A DNA stretch of 64,000 nucleotides from Sphingomonas hankyongi (GCF_023516575.1 NZ_JAMGBE010000003.1:372001-436000); one strand, 5' to 3'. Positions 17,176 through 27,213 are shown, counted from the stretch's first letter. The notes: a model not told the origin generated them from the letters alone. Numbers and translations are program-made.

Positions 17176-17466
17176 GTGATCACGGTCACCTCGCTGCTAT
17201 GGATCTGGAAAGGGGAGGCGGCCGGGCGCTGGTACTTCATCACGGTGCCCGACGAGCAGTCGGCCGAGATCAAAGCGCATGCGTTTGAAAATCCTCGCGG
17301 CTTCGGATCCGTCAAGGTCGAAGCCACAATAGAGGGCGTCACTTGGAGGACATCGGTATTTCCTCTGAACAACGGCGGCTATCTGCTTCCAGTCAAAGCG
17401 GAAATTAGACGCAAGGCGGACCTGTCGACGGGAGACCAGGTCACGGTGAACCTGCGCCTGCTTTGA
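17176..17466 (+). CDS. DUF1905 domain-containing protein
   Basis: 96 residues from a GTG three bases after the ettA stop, so it is probably translated from the same mRNA. The beta-rich sequence with WYFITVPDE, FGSVKVEATIEGVTWRTSVFP and GGYLLPVKAEIRRK matches the DUF1905 family, small barrel proteins without known activity, often fused elsewhere to a YdeI-type domain. No catalytic residues can be suggested. It ends four bases from the convergent NYN gene. Confidence 0.85.
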   Translation: MITVTSLLWIWKGEAAGRWYFITVPDEQSAEIKAHAFENPRGFGSVKVEATIEGVTWRTSVFPLNNGGYLLPVKAEIRRKADLSTGDQVTVNLRLL

Positions 17467-17469
17467 AGG

Positions 17470-18198
17470 CTAACGTAGCCGCTTAACGAGCAGGAGGCCG
17501 TCGTCGCCGCCCTTCACTTCGAAGTTGGGCACGGCCTTGATGAGGTCCGAGAGGCGGGTGAAACCGTAGTTGCGAGCTGCGAAGCTCGATACGGCTTTTG
17601 CACGCTGTCCGAGCTCCGACAGGGAGGTATAGCCCTCATCGTCGCGCTTGGACGCTTTGTAGGCAGCGCCGAGAACCTGCAGCAGCTCCGGGTCCACCGG
17701 GCGCTGGCCCTTGCCGGTCGCGGGCTGCTCCAGCTGCTCCTCGTCATCAAGCGCGAGTGCGCCGACGTCGAAAAAGCGGGTGCAGGCTTGCTGGAAGGAG
17801 AGGGGCGTCTTCGCCGTCCCGAACCCGTAGACGGGGAGGCCGTCTTCTCGGATGCGCTGCGCCAGTGGCAGGAAGTCGCTGTCCGAGGACATGATCCCGA
17901 AACCGTCGACGTTGCCGCGGTACAATAGGTCCATCGCATCGATGGTCATCCGCATGTCAGTCGCGCTCTTTCCCTTCACGACGTCGAACTGCTGCATCGG
18001 AATAATCGAGTGCAGCCCGGTCAGTTGCCCCCAGCCCTTGAGGCTCGCCTTGGCCCAGTTGCCGTAGGCGCGGCGGATATTGATCGTGCCCAATTCTCCA
18101 AGAACCAGAAGCACTTCGTCGAGATGATCGGGGCTTGCGTTGTCGGCATCGATCACAAGCGCGATGTTTTTCTCAGTCTCGCCGTTCACTTCGCGCAT
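17470..18198 (-). CDS. NYN domain protein with C-terminal OST-HTH/LOTUS domain
   Basis: 242 residues from the ATG at 18198, which has AGGA nine bases upstream; an in-frame TTG at 18255 would add residues that look non-coding. The N-terminal part is a PIN-like NYN nuclease domain (LabA type) with the acidic residues expected for metal binding: IDADN, SATDMRMTIDAMD and MSSDSDFL. The C-terminal 70 residues (from PELLQVLGAAYKA) resemble an OST-HTH/LOTUS RNA-binding fold. It is likely a small ribonuclease or RNA-binding regulator. It diverges from the glycine-zipper lipoprotein gene. Confidence 0.85.
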   Translation of the reverse strand: MREVNGETEKNIALVIDADNASPDHLDEVLLVLGELGTINIRRAYGNWAKASLKGWGQLTGLHSIIPMQQFDVVKGKSATDMRMTIDAMDLLYRGNVDGFGIMSSDSDFLPLAQRIREDGLPVYGFGTAKTPLSFQQACTRFFDVGALALDDEEQLEQPATGKGQRPVDPELLQVLGAAYKASKRDDEGYTSLSELGQRAKAVSSFAARNYGFTRLSDLIKAVPNFEVKGGDDGLLLVKRLR

Positions 18199-18365
18199 TT
18201 GCTCGAATCCTGCTCTTTTCAGGCTTTCTATCGCAGTAGCGCGCAATGGCCACAATTGGCCGTGAACTTCGTTTCGTTCCTGAACCGTTCATGCCCGATG
18301 CCGGAACGAATACGCTTCCCGTGCACTTTAGTCAGGCACGGGGGCCGAGTAGGAAGGGACGAGAC

Positions 18366-18746
18366 ATGAGGAAGATTGGTCTTGCCGCAGTCCTGGCCGC
18401 TAGCGTTGCCGTAACTGGTTGCGCTACGAGCCCGTACGGCTACGGCTACAACGATCCATATTACGGAAATGGTTACAACCAGGGCTATTATCAGCAGCCC
18501 TATGGCGGCAATCCGCAGGCTCGCGGTGCCGTGACCGGCGCTGCGGTCGGTGCTGCCACCGGCGCGGTTGCCGGCGCGGTTCTCCCGGGTATCAAGCCGG
18601 GCGTCGGCGCTCTTGCCGGCGCGGTTCTGGGCGGCGTTCTAGGCGCCTCGATAAACGGCCGACAATATTATCGGGATACGCGCGGTTATTGTTACTACGT
18701 CGACCAGTACGGTCAGCCGCACTACAGCTACGACGTTCGCTGCTAG
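18366..18746 (+). CDS. Glycine-zipper 2TM lipoprotein (17 kDa surface antigen-like)
   Basis: 126 residues from the ATG at 18366 (AAGGGA upstream). The signal peptide ends in a lipobox (VAVTGC, Cys 19), so it is an envelope lipoprotein. A Tyr/Gly/Asn-rich stretch follows (YGYGYNDPYYGNGYNQ). Next come two glycine-zipper helices (AVGAATGAVAGAVLPG and AGAVLGGVLGAS), then a short C-terminal domain with YCYYVDQYGQPHYSY. Such proteins insert into the outer membrane; the Rickettsia antigen is the namesake. It stands alone with its own promoter region. Confidence 0.85.
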   Translation: MRKIGLAAVLAASVAVTGCATSPYGYGYNDPYYGNGYNQGYYQQPYGGNPQARGAVTGAAVGAATGAVAGAVLPGIKPGVGALAGAVLGGVLGASINGRQYYRDTRGYCYYVDQYGQPHYSYDVRC

Positions 18747-18767
18747 AACGTTCCAAGCTTTGAACTG

Positions 18768-19403
18768 CTAGACGGGGCGGAAGTCACCTTCCGCCTCGTC
18801 GAGCATGTAAAGGCGCCCTTCCGCGATCGAGAAGTGGGCGCCATGCAGCATGAGCCGGCCATCCCGCTCTCGTTCCGCGATCCATGGAAATGATCGCAGG
18901 TTAGCCAGGCTGACCTTCACCGCCTCCCGTTCCATCTCCAGGAATGCCTCACGATCGAGGTCCTGATGGTGCGCGCGCACATGATCGCGCGCTGGCGCCA
19001 GCATGCGAACCCAGTCGGCGATGAAATGCCCTTCGCCTGGCTCGGTATCGTCAAACTGGCCCGTCAAAGCGGCCGCGCAGCCGCCGCAGAGGCCATGCCC
19101 CATGACCAGAATTTCCCCGACCTGCAGCTGGGTCACCGCAAACTCCAGCGCTGCCGAGACGCCGTGGAAGCCTCGGGTCGTTTCGTACGGTGGGGCCAAA
19201 GCGGCGATGTTGCGCACCACGAACATTTCGCCGGGACGAGCGTCGAAAATCTGTGCCGGGTCGACGCGGCTGTCGGCGCAGGACAGGATCATGACCTGCG
19301 GGCTTTGCCCCTCGGACAATTCCGACCAGCGCTCACGCTCCCGCGCCCAATCTTGCTCGCGAAAACGGCGATAGCCTTCGATCAATCTGGAAAGGTACGG
19401 CAT
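18768..19403 (-). CDS. Beta-class carbonic anhydrase
   Basis: 211 residues. The zinc ligands are visible as CADSRVDP (Cys 42, with the Asp/Arg dyad) and HGLCGGC (His and Cys about 60 residues later). It interconverts carbon dioxide and bicarbonate in the cytoplasm. The length and motifs are those of the bacterial beta class, with [11 protein letters not shown] as the other conserved stretch. The gene is monocistronic, convergent with the glycine-zipper gene and divergent from lipA. Confidence 0.93.
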   Translation of the reverse strand: MPYLSRLIEGYRRFREQDWARERERWSELSEGQSPQVMILSCADSRVDPAQIFDARPGEMFVVRNIAALAPPYETTRGFHGVSAALEFAVTQLQVGEILVMGHGLCGGCAAALTGQFDDTEPGEGHFIADWVRMLAPARDHVRAHHQDLDREAFLEMEREAVKVSLANLRSFPWIAERERDGRLMLHGAHFSIAEGRLYMLDEAEGDFRPV

Positions 19404-19468
19404 GCTCCCGCGCTAGCCGCTGGAGGCGAGGGGTGGCAAGCCGGCCTGCCAATCGCTATCTGGCCGCC

Positions 19469-20389
19469 ATGAACGCCCCGGCCGCCGTCCCGCCCAAACA
19501 GCGCAAGCCCGACTGGATCCGGGTCAAGGCGCCCGTCAGCGAGGGCTATCACAAGACACGCCGCCTCATGCGGGACCTCAACCTGGCGACGGTTTGCGAA
19601 GAAGCTGCCTGCCCGAACATCGGCGAGTGCTGGACGAAGAAGCACGCCACGGTGATGATCCTGGGGGATACCTGCACGCGTGCCTGCGCATTCTGCAACG
19701 TGAAAACGGGCATGCCCCGAGCCGTCGATCCACTGGAGCCCGAGCATGTCGCCGTCGCCGCCGCGGAACTGGGACTGGAGCATATCGTCGTCACATCAGT
19801 CGACCGCGACGATCTGCCCGACGGCGGGGCGTCGCAATTCGTGAAGGTCATTCAGGCGCTGCGCCGCAACACGCCGGGCACCACGATCGAGATCCTGACT
19901 CCCGATTTCCGCAACAAGAGCGAAGCGGCGGTCGAAGCGATCATCGAGGCCGGTCCCGACGTCTACAACCACAATCTCGAGACAGTGCCGCGCCTGTATC
20001 CGACGATCCGCCCCGGCGCGCGCTACTACGCGTCGCTGCGCCTGCTCGAGAGCGTGAAGCGGAAGGCTCCTCATATCTTCACCAAGTCTGGCGTAATGGT
20101 CGGCCTCGGCGAACAGCGCCTCGAAGTGCATCAGGTCATGGACGACATGCGCTCGGCCGGGATCGATTTCCTGACGATGGGCCAGTATCTGCAGCCGACG
20201 CCCCGACATGCGAAGGTCGAGGAGTTTGTCACGCCGAAAGCGTTTGACGCCTATGCGGCCATCGCACGAGCAAAGGGCTTCCTCCTCGTCGCCGCATCGC
20301 CGCTGACGCGGTCGAGTTACCATGCCGGCGACGATTTCAAGAAGATGCAGGCGGCCCGCGTGGCGCAGCTGGAGCGTTCGAACGGCTAA
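19469..20389 (+). CDS. lipA: Lipoyl synthase
   Basis: 306 residues from the ATG at 19469; the frame is open 36 bases upstream but conservation starts later. It is a radical SAM enzyme that inserts two sulfurs into the octanoyl group of lipoate-dependent proteins. The auxiliary cluster motif is [12 protein letters not shown] and the radical SAM motif is CTRACAFC. The C-terminal [10 protein letters not shown] supplies the serine that caps the auxiliary cluster. The stop overlaps the ratA start as TAATG. lipB is not in the window. Confidence 0.97.
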   Translation: MNAPAAVPPKQRKPDWIRVKAPVSEGYHKTRRLMRDLNLATVCEEAACPNIGECWTKKHATVMILGDTCTRACAFCNVKTGMPRAVDPLEPEHVAVAAAELGLEHIVVTSVDRDDLPDGGASQFVKVIQALRRNTPGTTIEILTPDFRNKSEAAVEAIIEAGPDVYNHNLETVPRLYPTIRPGARYYASLRLLESVKRKAPHIFTKSGVMVGLGEQRLEVHQVMDDMRSAGIDFLTMGQYLQPTPRHAKVEEFVTPKAFDAYAAIARAKGFLLVAASPLTRSSYHAGDDFKKMQAARVAQLERSNG

Positions 20390-20850
20390 TGCCGCGCCAC
20401 AGTGAGACGAAGCACCTTCCGTTCAGTCCGGAACAGCTGTTCGAGCTGGTCGCCGACGTTGCTTCCTATGACCAGTTCTTGCCTTGGGTCGTTGCCGTGC
20501 GCATTCGATCCTCGAGCGAAGCCGAGACGATTGCGGATCTCGTGGTCGGCTTCAATGCGTTCAAGGAGCGGTTCACGAGCCGCGTCGTGAAGGAGCGACC
20601 GACGCGCATCTGCGTCGATTACGTCGAAGGGCCGCTCAAGTATCTCCACAACGAGTGGAAGTTCGATCGCGCTGCCGACGGCGGGACGGATGTCGGCTTC
20701 TCGGTGGACTTCGCGTTCAAGTCTCGCATCTTCGAAGCCCTGGCAGGCTCGATGTTCGATCGGGCCCTGCGCCGAATGACCAACGCTTTCGAACAGCGCG
20801 CAGCAGCGCTTTACGGCATCAGCAGCTCGAGCGCGCAGAGCGCTGCCTGA
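20389..20850 (+). CDS. RatA/COQ10-type START domain protein
   Basis: 153 residues. It is a polyketide-cyclase/START fold protein ([22 protein letters not shown] at the N-terminus, then a beta-rich hydrophobic pocket and a C-terminal helix). In alphaproteobacteria the gene after lipA is usually annotated RatA or coenzyme Q-binding COQ10; the latter role, ubiquinone chaperoning in respiration, is the better supported. The toxin name from E. coli should not be taken literally. It overlaps pncC by 40 bases, tail to tail. Confidence 0.87.
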   Translation: MPRHSETKHLPFSPEQLFELVADVASYDQFLPWVVAVRIRSSSEAETIADLVVGFNAFKERFTSRVVKERPTRICVDYVEGPLKYLHNEWKFDRAADGGTDVGFSVDFAFKSRIFEALAGSMFDRALRRMTNAFEQRAAALYGISSSSAQSAA

Positions 20851-21311
20851 AGCCGAACCCCGGCGCGGTTCTGACCCTCGAACAGCTTCTGGTCGGCCAC
20901 GATCTTGGCCGGATCGGCATCGCGTTCGGCGCGCGCGAAAACGACCGTGCCCACGGGCTTGCCGGGTGAGCCGCCCCCTGGGCCCGCGATTCCCGTAATC
21001 GCCACAGCCACATCGGCTTCGGAGGCCGCCAGGGCGCCACGGGCCATAGCCCAGGCAGTCGCGACACTGACCGCCCCGAAAGTCTCCACCACTTCCTCGC
21101 TGACCTTGAGCTCGTGGACTTTCGCGGCGTTGGAATAGGTGACGTAGCCCGCTTCGAAGACGTCCGACGATCCGGGGATTTCGGTAATCGCGGCGCTGAC
21201 CAGGCCACCGGTGCAGCTTTCCGCGACGGCAACGCGGCGCCCTGCGGCCCGGTTTGCATCGACCACTTCGCGAGCCTTGCTCACCAGTTCTTCGGGAAGG
21301 AGGGAATCCAT
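20811..21311 (-). CDS. CinA-family nicotinamide-nucleotide amidohydrolase
   Basis: 166 residues from the ATG at 21311, which overlaps the ispDF stop as TGATG. The CinA C-terminal (PncC) family motif [20 protein letters not shown] is complete, followed by YVTYSNAAK and [18 protein letters not shown]. The enzyme deamidates nicotinamide mononucleotide to nicotinate mononucleotide, recycling pyridine nucleotide. Only the hydrolase domain is present, without the N-terminal CinA (MoaB-like) domain. It is coupled to ispDF in this operon. Confidence 0.92.
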   Translation of the reverse strand: MDSLLPEELVSKAREVVDANRAAGRRVAVAESCTGGLVSAAITEIPGSSDVFEAGYVTYSNAAKVHELKVSEEVVETFGAVSVATAWAMARGALAASEADVAVAITGIAGPGGGSPGKPVGTVVFARAERDADPAKIVADQKLFEGQNRAGVRLQAALCALELLMP

Positions 21312-22453
21312 CAACGCGGAGAGCCCATTCGGATGCTGGCCAACGCGCTGCAGGCAATTCCTTCGCGGCGGCCGGTGAAGCCCAGACCTTCCGTGGTCGT
21401 CGCCTTCACGCTCACCTGCTCCACCGCAATCTCCAGGATGGAGGCGATCCGATCGCGCATTGCGGACCGATGTGGCTTCACTTTTGGTTCCTCCGCAATG
21501 ACCGTACAATCGACATGATCGATGATTGCTCCCTTAGAACGCAAAAGCGAAGCAGCGTGAGAGAGGAAAAGTTCGGAGTCCGCGCCCTTCCACTGTGGAT
21601 CGGATGGCGGGAAGTGATCGCCGATGTCGCCGAGGCCGCCAGCGCCGAGCAAGGCATCGGTTATCGCGTGCAGGACCACGTCCGCATCGCTGTGCCCCGC
21701 AAGCCCGCGCGAATGGGGGATGGCAATGCCCCCGAGGGTGACCGGGCCGGCACCCCCAAATGCATGGACATCGAAGCCGCTGCCGGTTCGCGAGACAAGC
21801 GTCCCGGCGAGCCAGGCCTGCGCGCGTTCGAAGTCAGCAGCCGTCGTCAATTTTTCGAGGGCAGGGTCGCCAGGTACCGACGCGACCGACATTCCCGCCG
21901 CCCGCAAGACGGTCGTCTCGTCCGTTGGCGAAGGTCCCTCCCAAAGGTCGTAGGCCCTACGCAAAGACTCTAACCGGAAGAGTTGGGGAGTCTGCACCCG
22001 CACTATCCCGGTTCGATCGAGCGGTTCTCCAAGCAGGTCCCCGCTTCTAGCGAGCGTATCTCCGACTGGCATCACCGGGGCGGCGCCTTCGTAGAATTCG
22101 AGGGCCGGCAATAGCCGATCGATCACAGCTGGCGGACAAAAGGGGCGGGCGGCATCGTGGATCAGCACTGCTTCGTCGTCGACGGTTCGCAAGCCCGCCC
22201 TAACGGAATCAGAGCGTTCTTGTCCGCCGGTAATCAGATCGCCGACGTTCAGACCGCTAAGGGCGGCGCCTGCAAGCTCATCCTGACCGTCGCCGACTAT
22301 GACGCGGAGGCGCCTAACCGCGGGATGAGAGAGCAGGGCTTCTGCTGCCCAGCGGAGGATCGGTTTGCCCGCGATCCGCCGATATTGTTTCGGGACATCG
22401 CCGCCCATGCGCTGGCCGCTTCCTGCCGCGACGATCAGGGCCGTGACGCTCAT
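21311..22453 (-). CDS. ispDF: Bifunctional IspD/IspF (MEP pathway)
   Basis: 380 residues with two enzymes of non-mevalonate isoprenoid synthesis in one chain. The N-terminal cytidylyltransferase domain (about 1-215) has [12 protein letters not shown] and the DAARPF motif. The C-terminal MECDP synthase domain (about 220-378) starts SGFDVHAF, with zinc ligands in DVH and HSDADV, and has the later [11 protein letters not shown]. The product feeds ubiquinone, hopanoids and carotenoids. The fusion is typical of alphaproteobacteria. It diverges from dusB with 50 bases between starts. Confidence 0.96.
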   Translation of the reverse strand: MSVTALIVAAGSGQRMGGDVPKQYRRIAGKPILRWAAEALLSHPAVRRLRVIVGDGQDELAGAALSGLNVGDLITGGQERSDSVRAGLRTVDDEAVLIHDAARPFCPPAVIDRLLPALEFYEGAAPVMPVGDTLARSGDLLGEPLDRTGIVRVQTPQLFRLESLRRAYDLWEGPSPTDETTVLRAAGMSVASVPGDPALEKLTTAADFERAQAWLAGTLVSRTGSGFDVHAFGGAGPVTLGGIAIPHSRGLAGHSDADVVLHAITDALLGAGGLGDIGDHFPPSDPQWKGADSELFLSHAASLLRSKGAIIDHVDCTVIAEEPKVKPHRSAMRDRIASILEIAVEQVSVKATTTEGLGFTGRREGIACSALASIRMGSPR

Positions 22454-22503
22454 CGCGCGCGCCTTGCCCCTACACTGTGCCTCCTGTAAAGGCGCGCCTT
22501 CTC

Positions 22504-23502
22504 ATGCAGATGCTGAAGCCAATCAGGATCGGCCCCGTTGAGGTCGCGTCGCCGGTGATTCTGGCGCCGATGACGGCCGTCACCGACCTGCCGTTCCGGC
22601 GCATTGTCAAGCGCTATGGTGCCGGGCTGACAGTCAGCGAAATGATTGCCAGCCAGGCAATGGTCCGCGAGACGCGGCAGTCGCTTCAGAAGGCGATGTG
22701 GGATCCGGCGGAAGAGCCCGTGTCGATGCAGCTTGCCGGATGCGAGCCGCATGTGATGGCGGAAGCAGCCAGGCTGAACGAGCAGCGCGGCGCGGCGATC
22801 ATCGACATCAACATGGGCTGCCCGGTGAAAAAGGTCGTCAACGGAGAGGCCGGCTCTGCTCTGATGCGTGACCTCAAGCTCGCATCGCAAATCATTGATG
22901 CAACGGTAAAAGCGGTCAGCGTCCCCGTCACATTGAAGATGCGGATGGGCTGGAACCACGACAGCCTCAACGCACCTGAGCTGGCGCGCATCGCCCAAGA
23001 CCTTGGGATCAGGATGATCACCGTCCATGGCCGTACCCGTTGCCAGATGTACAAGGGCGAGGCGGACTGGGCCTTTGTGCGAGGGGTGAAGGAAGCCGTA
23101 TCCGTTCCAGTGATCGTCAACGGCGACATTTGCTCCACCGACGACGCGAAAGAGGCACTACGCCTGTCCGGCGCCGATGGGGTCATGATCGGGCGGGGCG
23201 CCTACGGACGGCCCTGGCTGCTGGGTCAGGTAATGGCGGATTTGGGAGATGGAGGAGCGAGGCCCGACCCCAGCCTCGACGAGCAGCTCGACGCCATGCT
23301 GGAGCAATATGAGGCGATGCTCGAGCTCTACGGCACGCATACCGGGGTGAACCTCGCGCGTAAGCATGTCGGCTGGTACACCAAGGGGCTTCCGGGCTCG
23401 GCCGAGCTGCGCAACAATGTGAACCAGCAGGACGATCCGTCCGTGGTCAAGCGCATGCTTCGGGACTTTTACGCGCCCTGGCTGACTCGCTCCGCGGCCT
23501 GA
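22504..23502 (+). CDS. dusB: tRNA-dihydrouridine synthase B
   Basis: 332 residues from the ATG at 22504 (a second ATG follows two codons later). TIM-barrel flavoenzyme that reduces uridines in the tRNA D loop using FMN and NADPH. Family motifs are [15 protein letters not shown], the catalytic cysteine in [20 protein letters not shown] and [11 protein letters not shown]. In rhizobia this gene is called nifR3 and precedes ntrBC; here ntrY follows after 40 bases. Confidence 0.96.
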   Translation: MQMLKPIRIGPVEVASPVILAPMTAVTDLPFRRIVKRYGAGLTVSEMIASQAMVRETRQSLQKAMWDPAEEPVSMQLAGCEPHVMAEAARLNEQRGAAIIDINMGCPVKKVVNGEAGSALMRDLKLASQIIDATVKAVSVPVTLKMRMGWNHDSLNAPELARIAQDLGIRMITVHGRTRCQMYKGEADWAFVRGVKEAVSVPVIVNGDICSTDDAKEALRLSGADGVMIGRGAYGRPWLLGQVMADLGDGGARPDPSLDEQLDAMLEQYEAMLELYGTHTGVNLARKHVGWYTKGLPGSAELRNNVNQQDDPSVVKRMLRDFYAPWLTRSAA

Positions 23503-23512
23503 GCGGATACCG

Positions 23513-23528
23513 CAACACAAGTGTGTTG
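23513..23528. repeat. Palindrome between dusB and ntrY
   Basis: CAACACA (23513-23519) and TGTGTTG (23522-23528) are perfect arms around a two-base centre. It lies 15 bases before the first ATG of ntrY and 11 bases after the dusB stop. The tight spacing favours an operator-like site over a transcription terminator, and there is no T tract. Confidence 0.5.
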
Positions 23529-23542
23529 TTGGTGCAACGGCC

Positions 23543-25819
23543 ATGCTAGGGCCGGAGGCAATGGACGCGCGTACGGCCGAATCGCCGATGACCTCGCAAC
23601 TGCAAAGATGGCTCGAAAGGGAGCGCGCAAGCGGGCGCTTCTACGATCGGGTGACGGTCGCCGTCGCCCTGTTGCTCATCGGCATGACGGCGCTGAGCAT
23701 CTATTTGCTCCGCGAGGGCGCAGAGCCGGGAAGCCTGCTGTCGCCGCCGCTCATCGCGCTGCTTCTCATCGCGAACCTGATTCCGGCAATCGCCTTGATG
23801 GTTCTGTTCTCGCGCAAGGTCGCGGTGAGGAGGGCCGAGCACGGCGGCCTCGGCAGCGGTCGTTTGCACACCCGCCTGGTCGCCTTGTTCTCGGTGCTGG
23901 CCGCGGTTCCCACCGTTCTCGTCGCGATTTTCGCATCGTTGCTTTTCCAGAGCGGCCTCGAATTCTGGTTTTCAGACCGCGCGCGCGGAATGCTCGAGAA
24001 CACCGTCCAGGTCGCGCGAGCGACCTACGACCGCGAGGTTGAGCGCGTCTCGAACGAGACGGTGACGATGAGCGGAGACCTTGCGGGCTATCTGAAGCTG
24101 GTCGCCATCGACGATCCGCGCTTCAGTGAGGGATTTGGCCGTCAGGTGCTCAACCGCAATCTTTCTGAAGCCATCATCATCAATGTTGGTCCCGACGGCG
24201 TACCCAGGTCGCTGGCGCTCGTGAATCCATACGATCGACCGCTCGAGAAGATCATCACGCCCCAGAAGATCAAGGATCTCGGCAACAAGCCCAGCGTACC
24301 GATCAACTCATCCGATCGCATCGGCGCGCTGACGCCGCTCGATTACGGACCGAACACCTATCTTTACGCGGCACGCGTGTTCGAGCCCCAATTTCGCCAG
24401 CAGATCGCCCGCGCGAACGATGTCCTCCACGACTATCAGGTCCTGCTCGCGCGATCGCGGATCAACCAGTTGCGCTTCAACGCCGCCCTGCTTCTTGGAG
24501 CGCTCGTCATCGTCGGCCTCGCCATTCTGACGGCGCTGAAAATGGCGGATCGGCTCGTACGCCCAGTCGGGCACCTCGTTGCTGCTGCAGGGAGGATCGA
24601 GGAGGGCGATTTCTCGCCGCGAGTACCCGTCACCGAAAGCGAGGATGAGATTCAGACTCTTTCGACGGCGTTCAACCGCATGGCCGGAAGGCTGGAGGAG
24701 CAGACCGGCGCGTTGCGAAACGCCAACCTGCAACTCGAAACGCGGCGAGCCTTCATGGAGGCAGTGCTCTCAAGCGTCACCGCCGGCGTAATCGCGCTCG
24801 ACGCCGCGAACCGCGTCCTGCTTGTGAACCGTTCGGCTGAAGCTCTGCTCCGCCGCACCCAAAACGAAGTTGAAGGTCAGCCGCTCGGGGAGCTTTCGAC
24901 CGATCTCGACGAGTTCATGCGCGGCGATCGACCGGAAGCCAATGTTCTGATCGCGGCCGACGCCGGCCAGCGAACTCTCGCCGTGAAACGCGTTCGATAT
25001 TCGGATGGGGCGGTGCTGACGTTCGATGACATCACCGATCAGCTCACGGACCAGCGCCGGGCAGCCTGGTCTGACATTGCGCGCAGGATAGCGCACGAGA
25101 TCAAGAACCCGCTGACGCCCATCCAGCTTGCAGCAGAGCGGCTGCAACGCCGGTTCGGCCAGGAAGTGAAATCTGACAGCGAAACCTTCGAACGGCTTAC
25201 CGGGACGATCATTCGGCAGGTGGGTGACCTGCGGCGCATGGTGGACGAATTCTCCAGCTTCGCGCGCATGCCCAAGCCGGTGTTCAGGCTCGAGAATGTG
25301 CACGAGGTCGCGCGTCAGTCCGTCTTTCTTCACGAGGTTGCGCACCCGGCGATCGCCTTCGCGCTGGAGCCACCGCAGGGCGATTTCGAGATGGTTTGCG
25401 ATCGCCGTCAGCTGGCGCAGGCGCTCACCAACGTGGTCAAGAATGGCGTTGAAGCTATTGAAAGTCGAAGGAATCGCGGAGAGCACAGCCTCGCAGGCGA
25501 CCGCGTCGAGCTCCGCCTGCACGAGGAGGAGGGTCAGCTCATCATCGACGTCCTCGATACGGGCATCGGCCTTCCGGAAGACCGCGAAAGGCTGACCGAG
25601 CCTTATGTGACCACGCGCGTCCGGGGGACCGGCCTTGGCCTCGCGATCGTGAAGAAGATTGTCGAAGAGCATATGGGTGAGATTGCCTTCCTCGACCGGC
25701 CCGGAGGTGGAACGCACGTCCGTATCGCTTTCGACGTCGGCAAGCTGGCGGCGCTTGATAAGGCTGAAGCGGCCGAGGAACCCAAGGACGAGGATGGCGA
25801 AAGCGAGGATGCCGAATAA
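23543..25819 (+). CDS. ntrY: NtrY-type sensor histidine kinase
   Basis: 758 residues. The N-terminal region has three membrane helices (about 36-57, 68-92, 112-135), then an extracytoplasmic domain, a fourth helix near 312-332, HAMP (about 335-390), PAS (about 400-490), and the kinase core with the phosphorylated His in DIARRIAHEIKNPLTP and ATP-binding motifs NVVKNGVEAIE, DTGIGLP and GTGLGLAIV. NtrY responds to redox or nitrogen status in other alphaproteobacteria. Start choice is uncertain (ATG at 23543, 23561 or 23588). It is coupled to ntrX by TAATG; ntrBC are absent. Confidence 0.93.
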   Translation: MLGPEAMDARTAESPMTSQLQRWLERERASGRFYDRVTVAVALLLIGMTALSIYLLREGAEPGSLLSPPLIALLLIANLIPAIALMVLFSRKVAVRRAEHGGLGSGRLHTRLVALFSVLAAVPTVLVAIFASLLFQSGLEFWFSDRARGMLENTVQVARATYDREVERVSNETVTMSGDLAGYLKLVAIDDPRFSEGFGRQVLNRNLSEAIIINVGPDGVPRSLALVNPYDRPLEKIITPQKIKDLGNKPSVPINSSDRIGALTPLDYGPNTYLYAARVFEPQFRQQIARANDVLHDYQVLLARSRINQLRFNAALLLGALVIVGLAILTALKMADRLVRPVGHLVAAAGRIEEGDFSPRVPVTESEDEIQTLSTAFNRMAGRLEEQTGALRNANLQLETRRAFMEAVLSSVTAGVIALDAANRVLLVNRSAEALLRRTQNEVEGQPLGELSTDLDEFMRGDRPEANVLIAADAGQRTLAVKRVRYSDGAVLTFDDITDQLTDQRRAAWSDIARRIAHEIKNPLTPIQLAAERLQRRFGQEVKSDSETFERLTGTIIRQVGDLRRMVDEFSSFARMPKPVFRLENVHEVARQSVFLHEVAHPAIAFALEPPQGDFEMVCDRRQLAQALTNVVKNGVEAIESRRNRGEHSLAGDRVELRLHEEEGQLIIDVLDTGIGLPEDRERLTEPYVTTRVRGTGLGLAIVKKIVEEHMGEIAFLDRPGGGTHVRIAFDVGKLAALDKAEAAEEPKDEDGESEDAE

Positions 25820-27201
25820 TGGCGCTTGAAGTTCTGGTGGTGGATGACGAGGCGGACATCCGGGAGCTCGTCAGCGGCGTACTCGAAGACGAGGGCTATG
25901 CGGTGCGCACGGCCGCGGACAGCAGTGCCACGCTCGACGCGGTCGAGGAGAGGCGCCCGTCGCTCGTGCTCCTTGACGTGTGGCTGCAGGGGTCCCGCTT
26001 GGACGGCTTGCAACTGCTCCAGGAGATCAAGCGGCGCGACCCGACCATTCCGGTGCTCATGATCTCCGGGCACGGAAACCTGGACACGGCCGTCGCTGCT
26101 GTCAGGGAAGGCGCGATCGACTTCATCGAGAAACCGTTCGAGGCAGAACGGCTGATCTACCTCGTCGGCCGGGCCACCGAAACAGATCGGCTTCGCAGGG
26201 AAAATGTGGCGCTCAAGGCGCAGGTCGGCGCCGAAGACCAGCTCCAGGGTGCGTCAGTCGCAATCAACACGGTGCGCGCGACGCTGAAGCGCGTTGCGCC
26301 GACCGGGAGCCGAGTGCTCATTTCGGGACCGCCGGGCGTCGGCAAGGAGATCGCCGCCCGCATGATTCACCAATGGAGCCCGCGCGCCAGGGCACCTTTC
26401 ATCGTGCTTTCGGCGGCTACCATGAGCCCTGAGCGGGTCGAGGAGGAGCTGTTCGGAAGCGAGACGGACGGCGTAGTTCGTCCGGGCTTGCTGGAGCATG
26501 CCCATGGCGGGACCCTTTTCCTTGATGAAATTGCCGACATGCCGATCACGACACAGGGCAAGATCCTGCGAGTGCTCACCGACCAAAGCTATCACCGCGT
26601 CGGGGGGCAGCGACCCGTGAAGGTCGACGTCAGGGTATTGTCGGCCACTTCGAGGAATCTGCAGGACGAGATTGCGGGGGGCCGCTTCCGGGAAGACCTA
26701 TTCTATCGTCTGAACGTGGTCCCGGTGCGTTTGCCGGCGCTCCGAGAGCGGCGGGAAGACATTCCCGAGCTCGTGAACCATTTCCTCGCGCGTTTCGCTG
26801 CGGAGCGGCGCATGCTGGCCCCCTCGATATCCGACGAAGCAATTGCTGCCCTGCAGGCGCACGACTGGCCGGGAAACGTCCGGCAGCTGAGGAACATCAT
26901 CGAACGCACGATCATCCTCGCACCGGGAGACCGCATCTCCTGCATTGAAGTCGACCTGCTCCCGCCGGAGGTGCTCGAGAATCAGGGCGCGATCGGCGGC
27001 TCGAGCACCGCCATTGCGATCATGGGTAGCCCGCTTCGCGAGGCAAGGGAGTCATTCGAGCGCGAATATCTGAAGATCCAGATCCGCCGTTTCTCCGGCA
27101 ACATCTCGCGGACCGCATCGTTCATTGGCATGGAGCGCTCCGCCCTTCACCGAAAACTCAAGGCGTTGGGGATCGGCGATAAGCGAGAGGGGGAAGAGTA
27201 G
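25819..27201 (+). CDS. ntrX: NtrX-type response regulator
   Basis: 460 residues: receiver domain (phospho-Asp in LVLLDVWLQG), AAA+ domain (about 135-365) and a Fis-type DNA-binding C-terminus (NISRTASFIGMERSALHRKLKALGI). The Walker A is degenerate-looking but complete (GPPGVGKE), and Walker B is GGTLFLDEIADMP. The GAFTGA loop needed to contact sigma-54 is absent: the place reads GSETDGVVRPG. This is normal for NtrX, which is thought to act on sigma-70 promoters. It follows ntrY with a TAATG overlap and precedes hfq by 12 bases. Confidence 0.93.
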   Translation: MALEVLVVDDEADIRELVSGVLEDEGYAVRTAADSSATLDAVEERRPSLVLLDVWLQGSRLDGLQLLQEIKRRDPTIPVLMISGHGNLDTAVAAVREGAIDFIEKPFEAERLIYLVGRATETDRLRRENVALKAQVGAEDQLQGASVAINTVRATLKRVAPTGSRVLISGPPGVGKEIAARMIHQWSPRARAPFIVLSAATMSPERVEEELFGSETDGVVRPGLLEHAHGGTLFLDEIADMPITTQGKILRVLTDQSYHRVGGQRPVKVDVRVLSATSRNLQDEIAGGRFREDLFYRLNVVPVRLPALRERREDIPELVNHFLARFAAERRMLAPSISDEAIAALQAHDWPGNVRQLRNIIERTIILAPGDRISCIEVDLLPPEVLENQGAIGGSSTAIAIMGSPLREARESFEREYLKIQIRRFSGNISRTASFIGMERSALHRKLKALGIGDKREGEE

Positions 27202-27213
27202 GAGTCCGCCACG

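Noticed and set aside
20386-21357. 323-codon minus-strand frame over ratA and pncC
   Set aside because: Arg/Gly-rich composition typical of a shadow frame, and it is out of frame with the true pncC.
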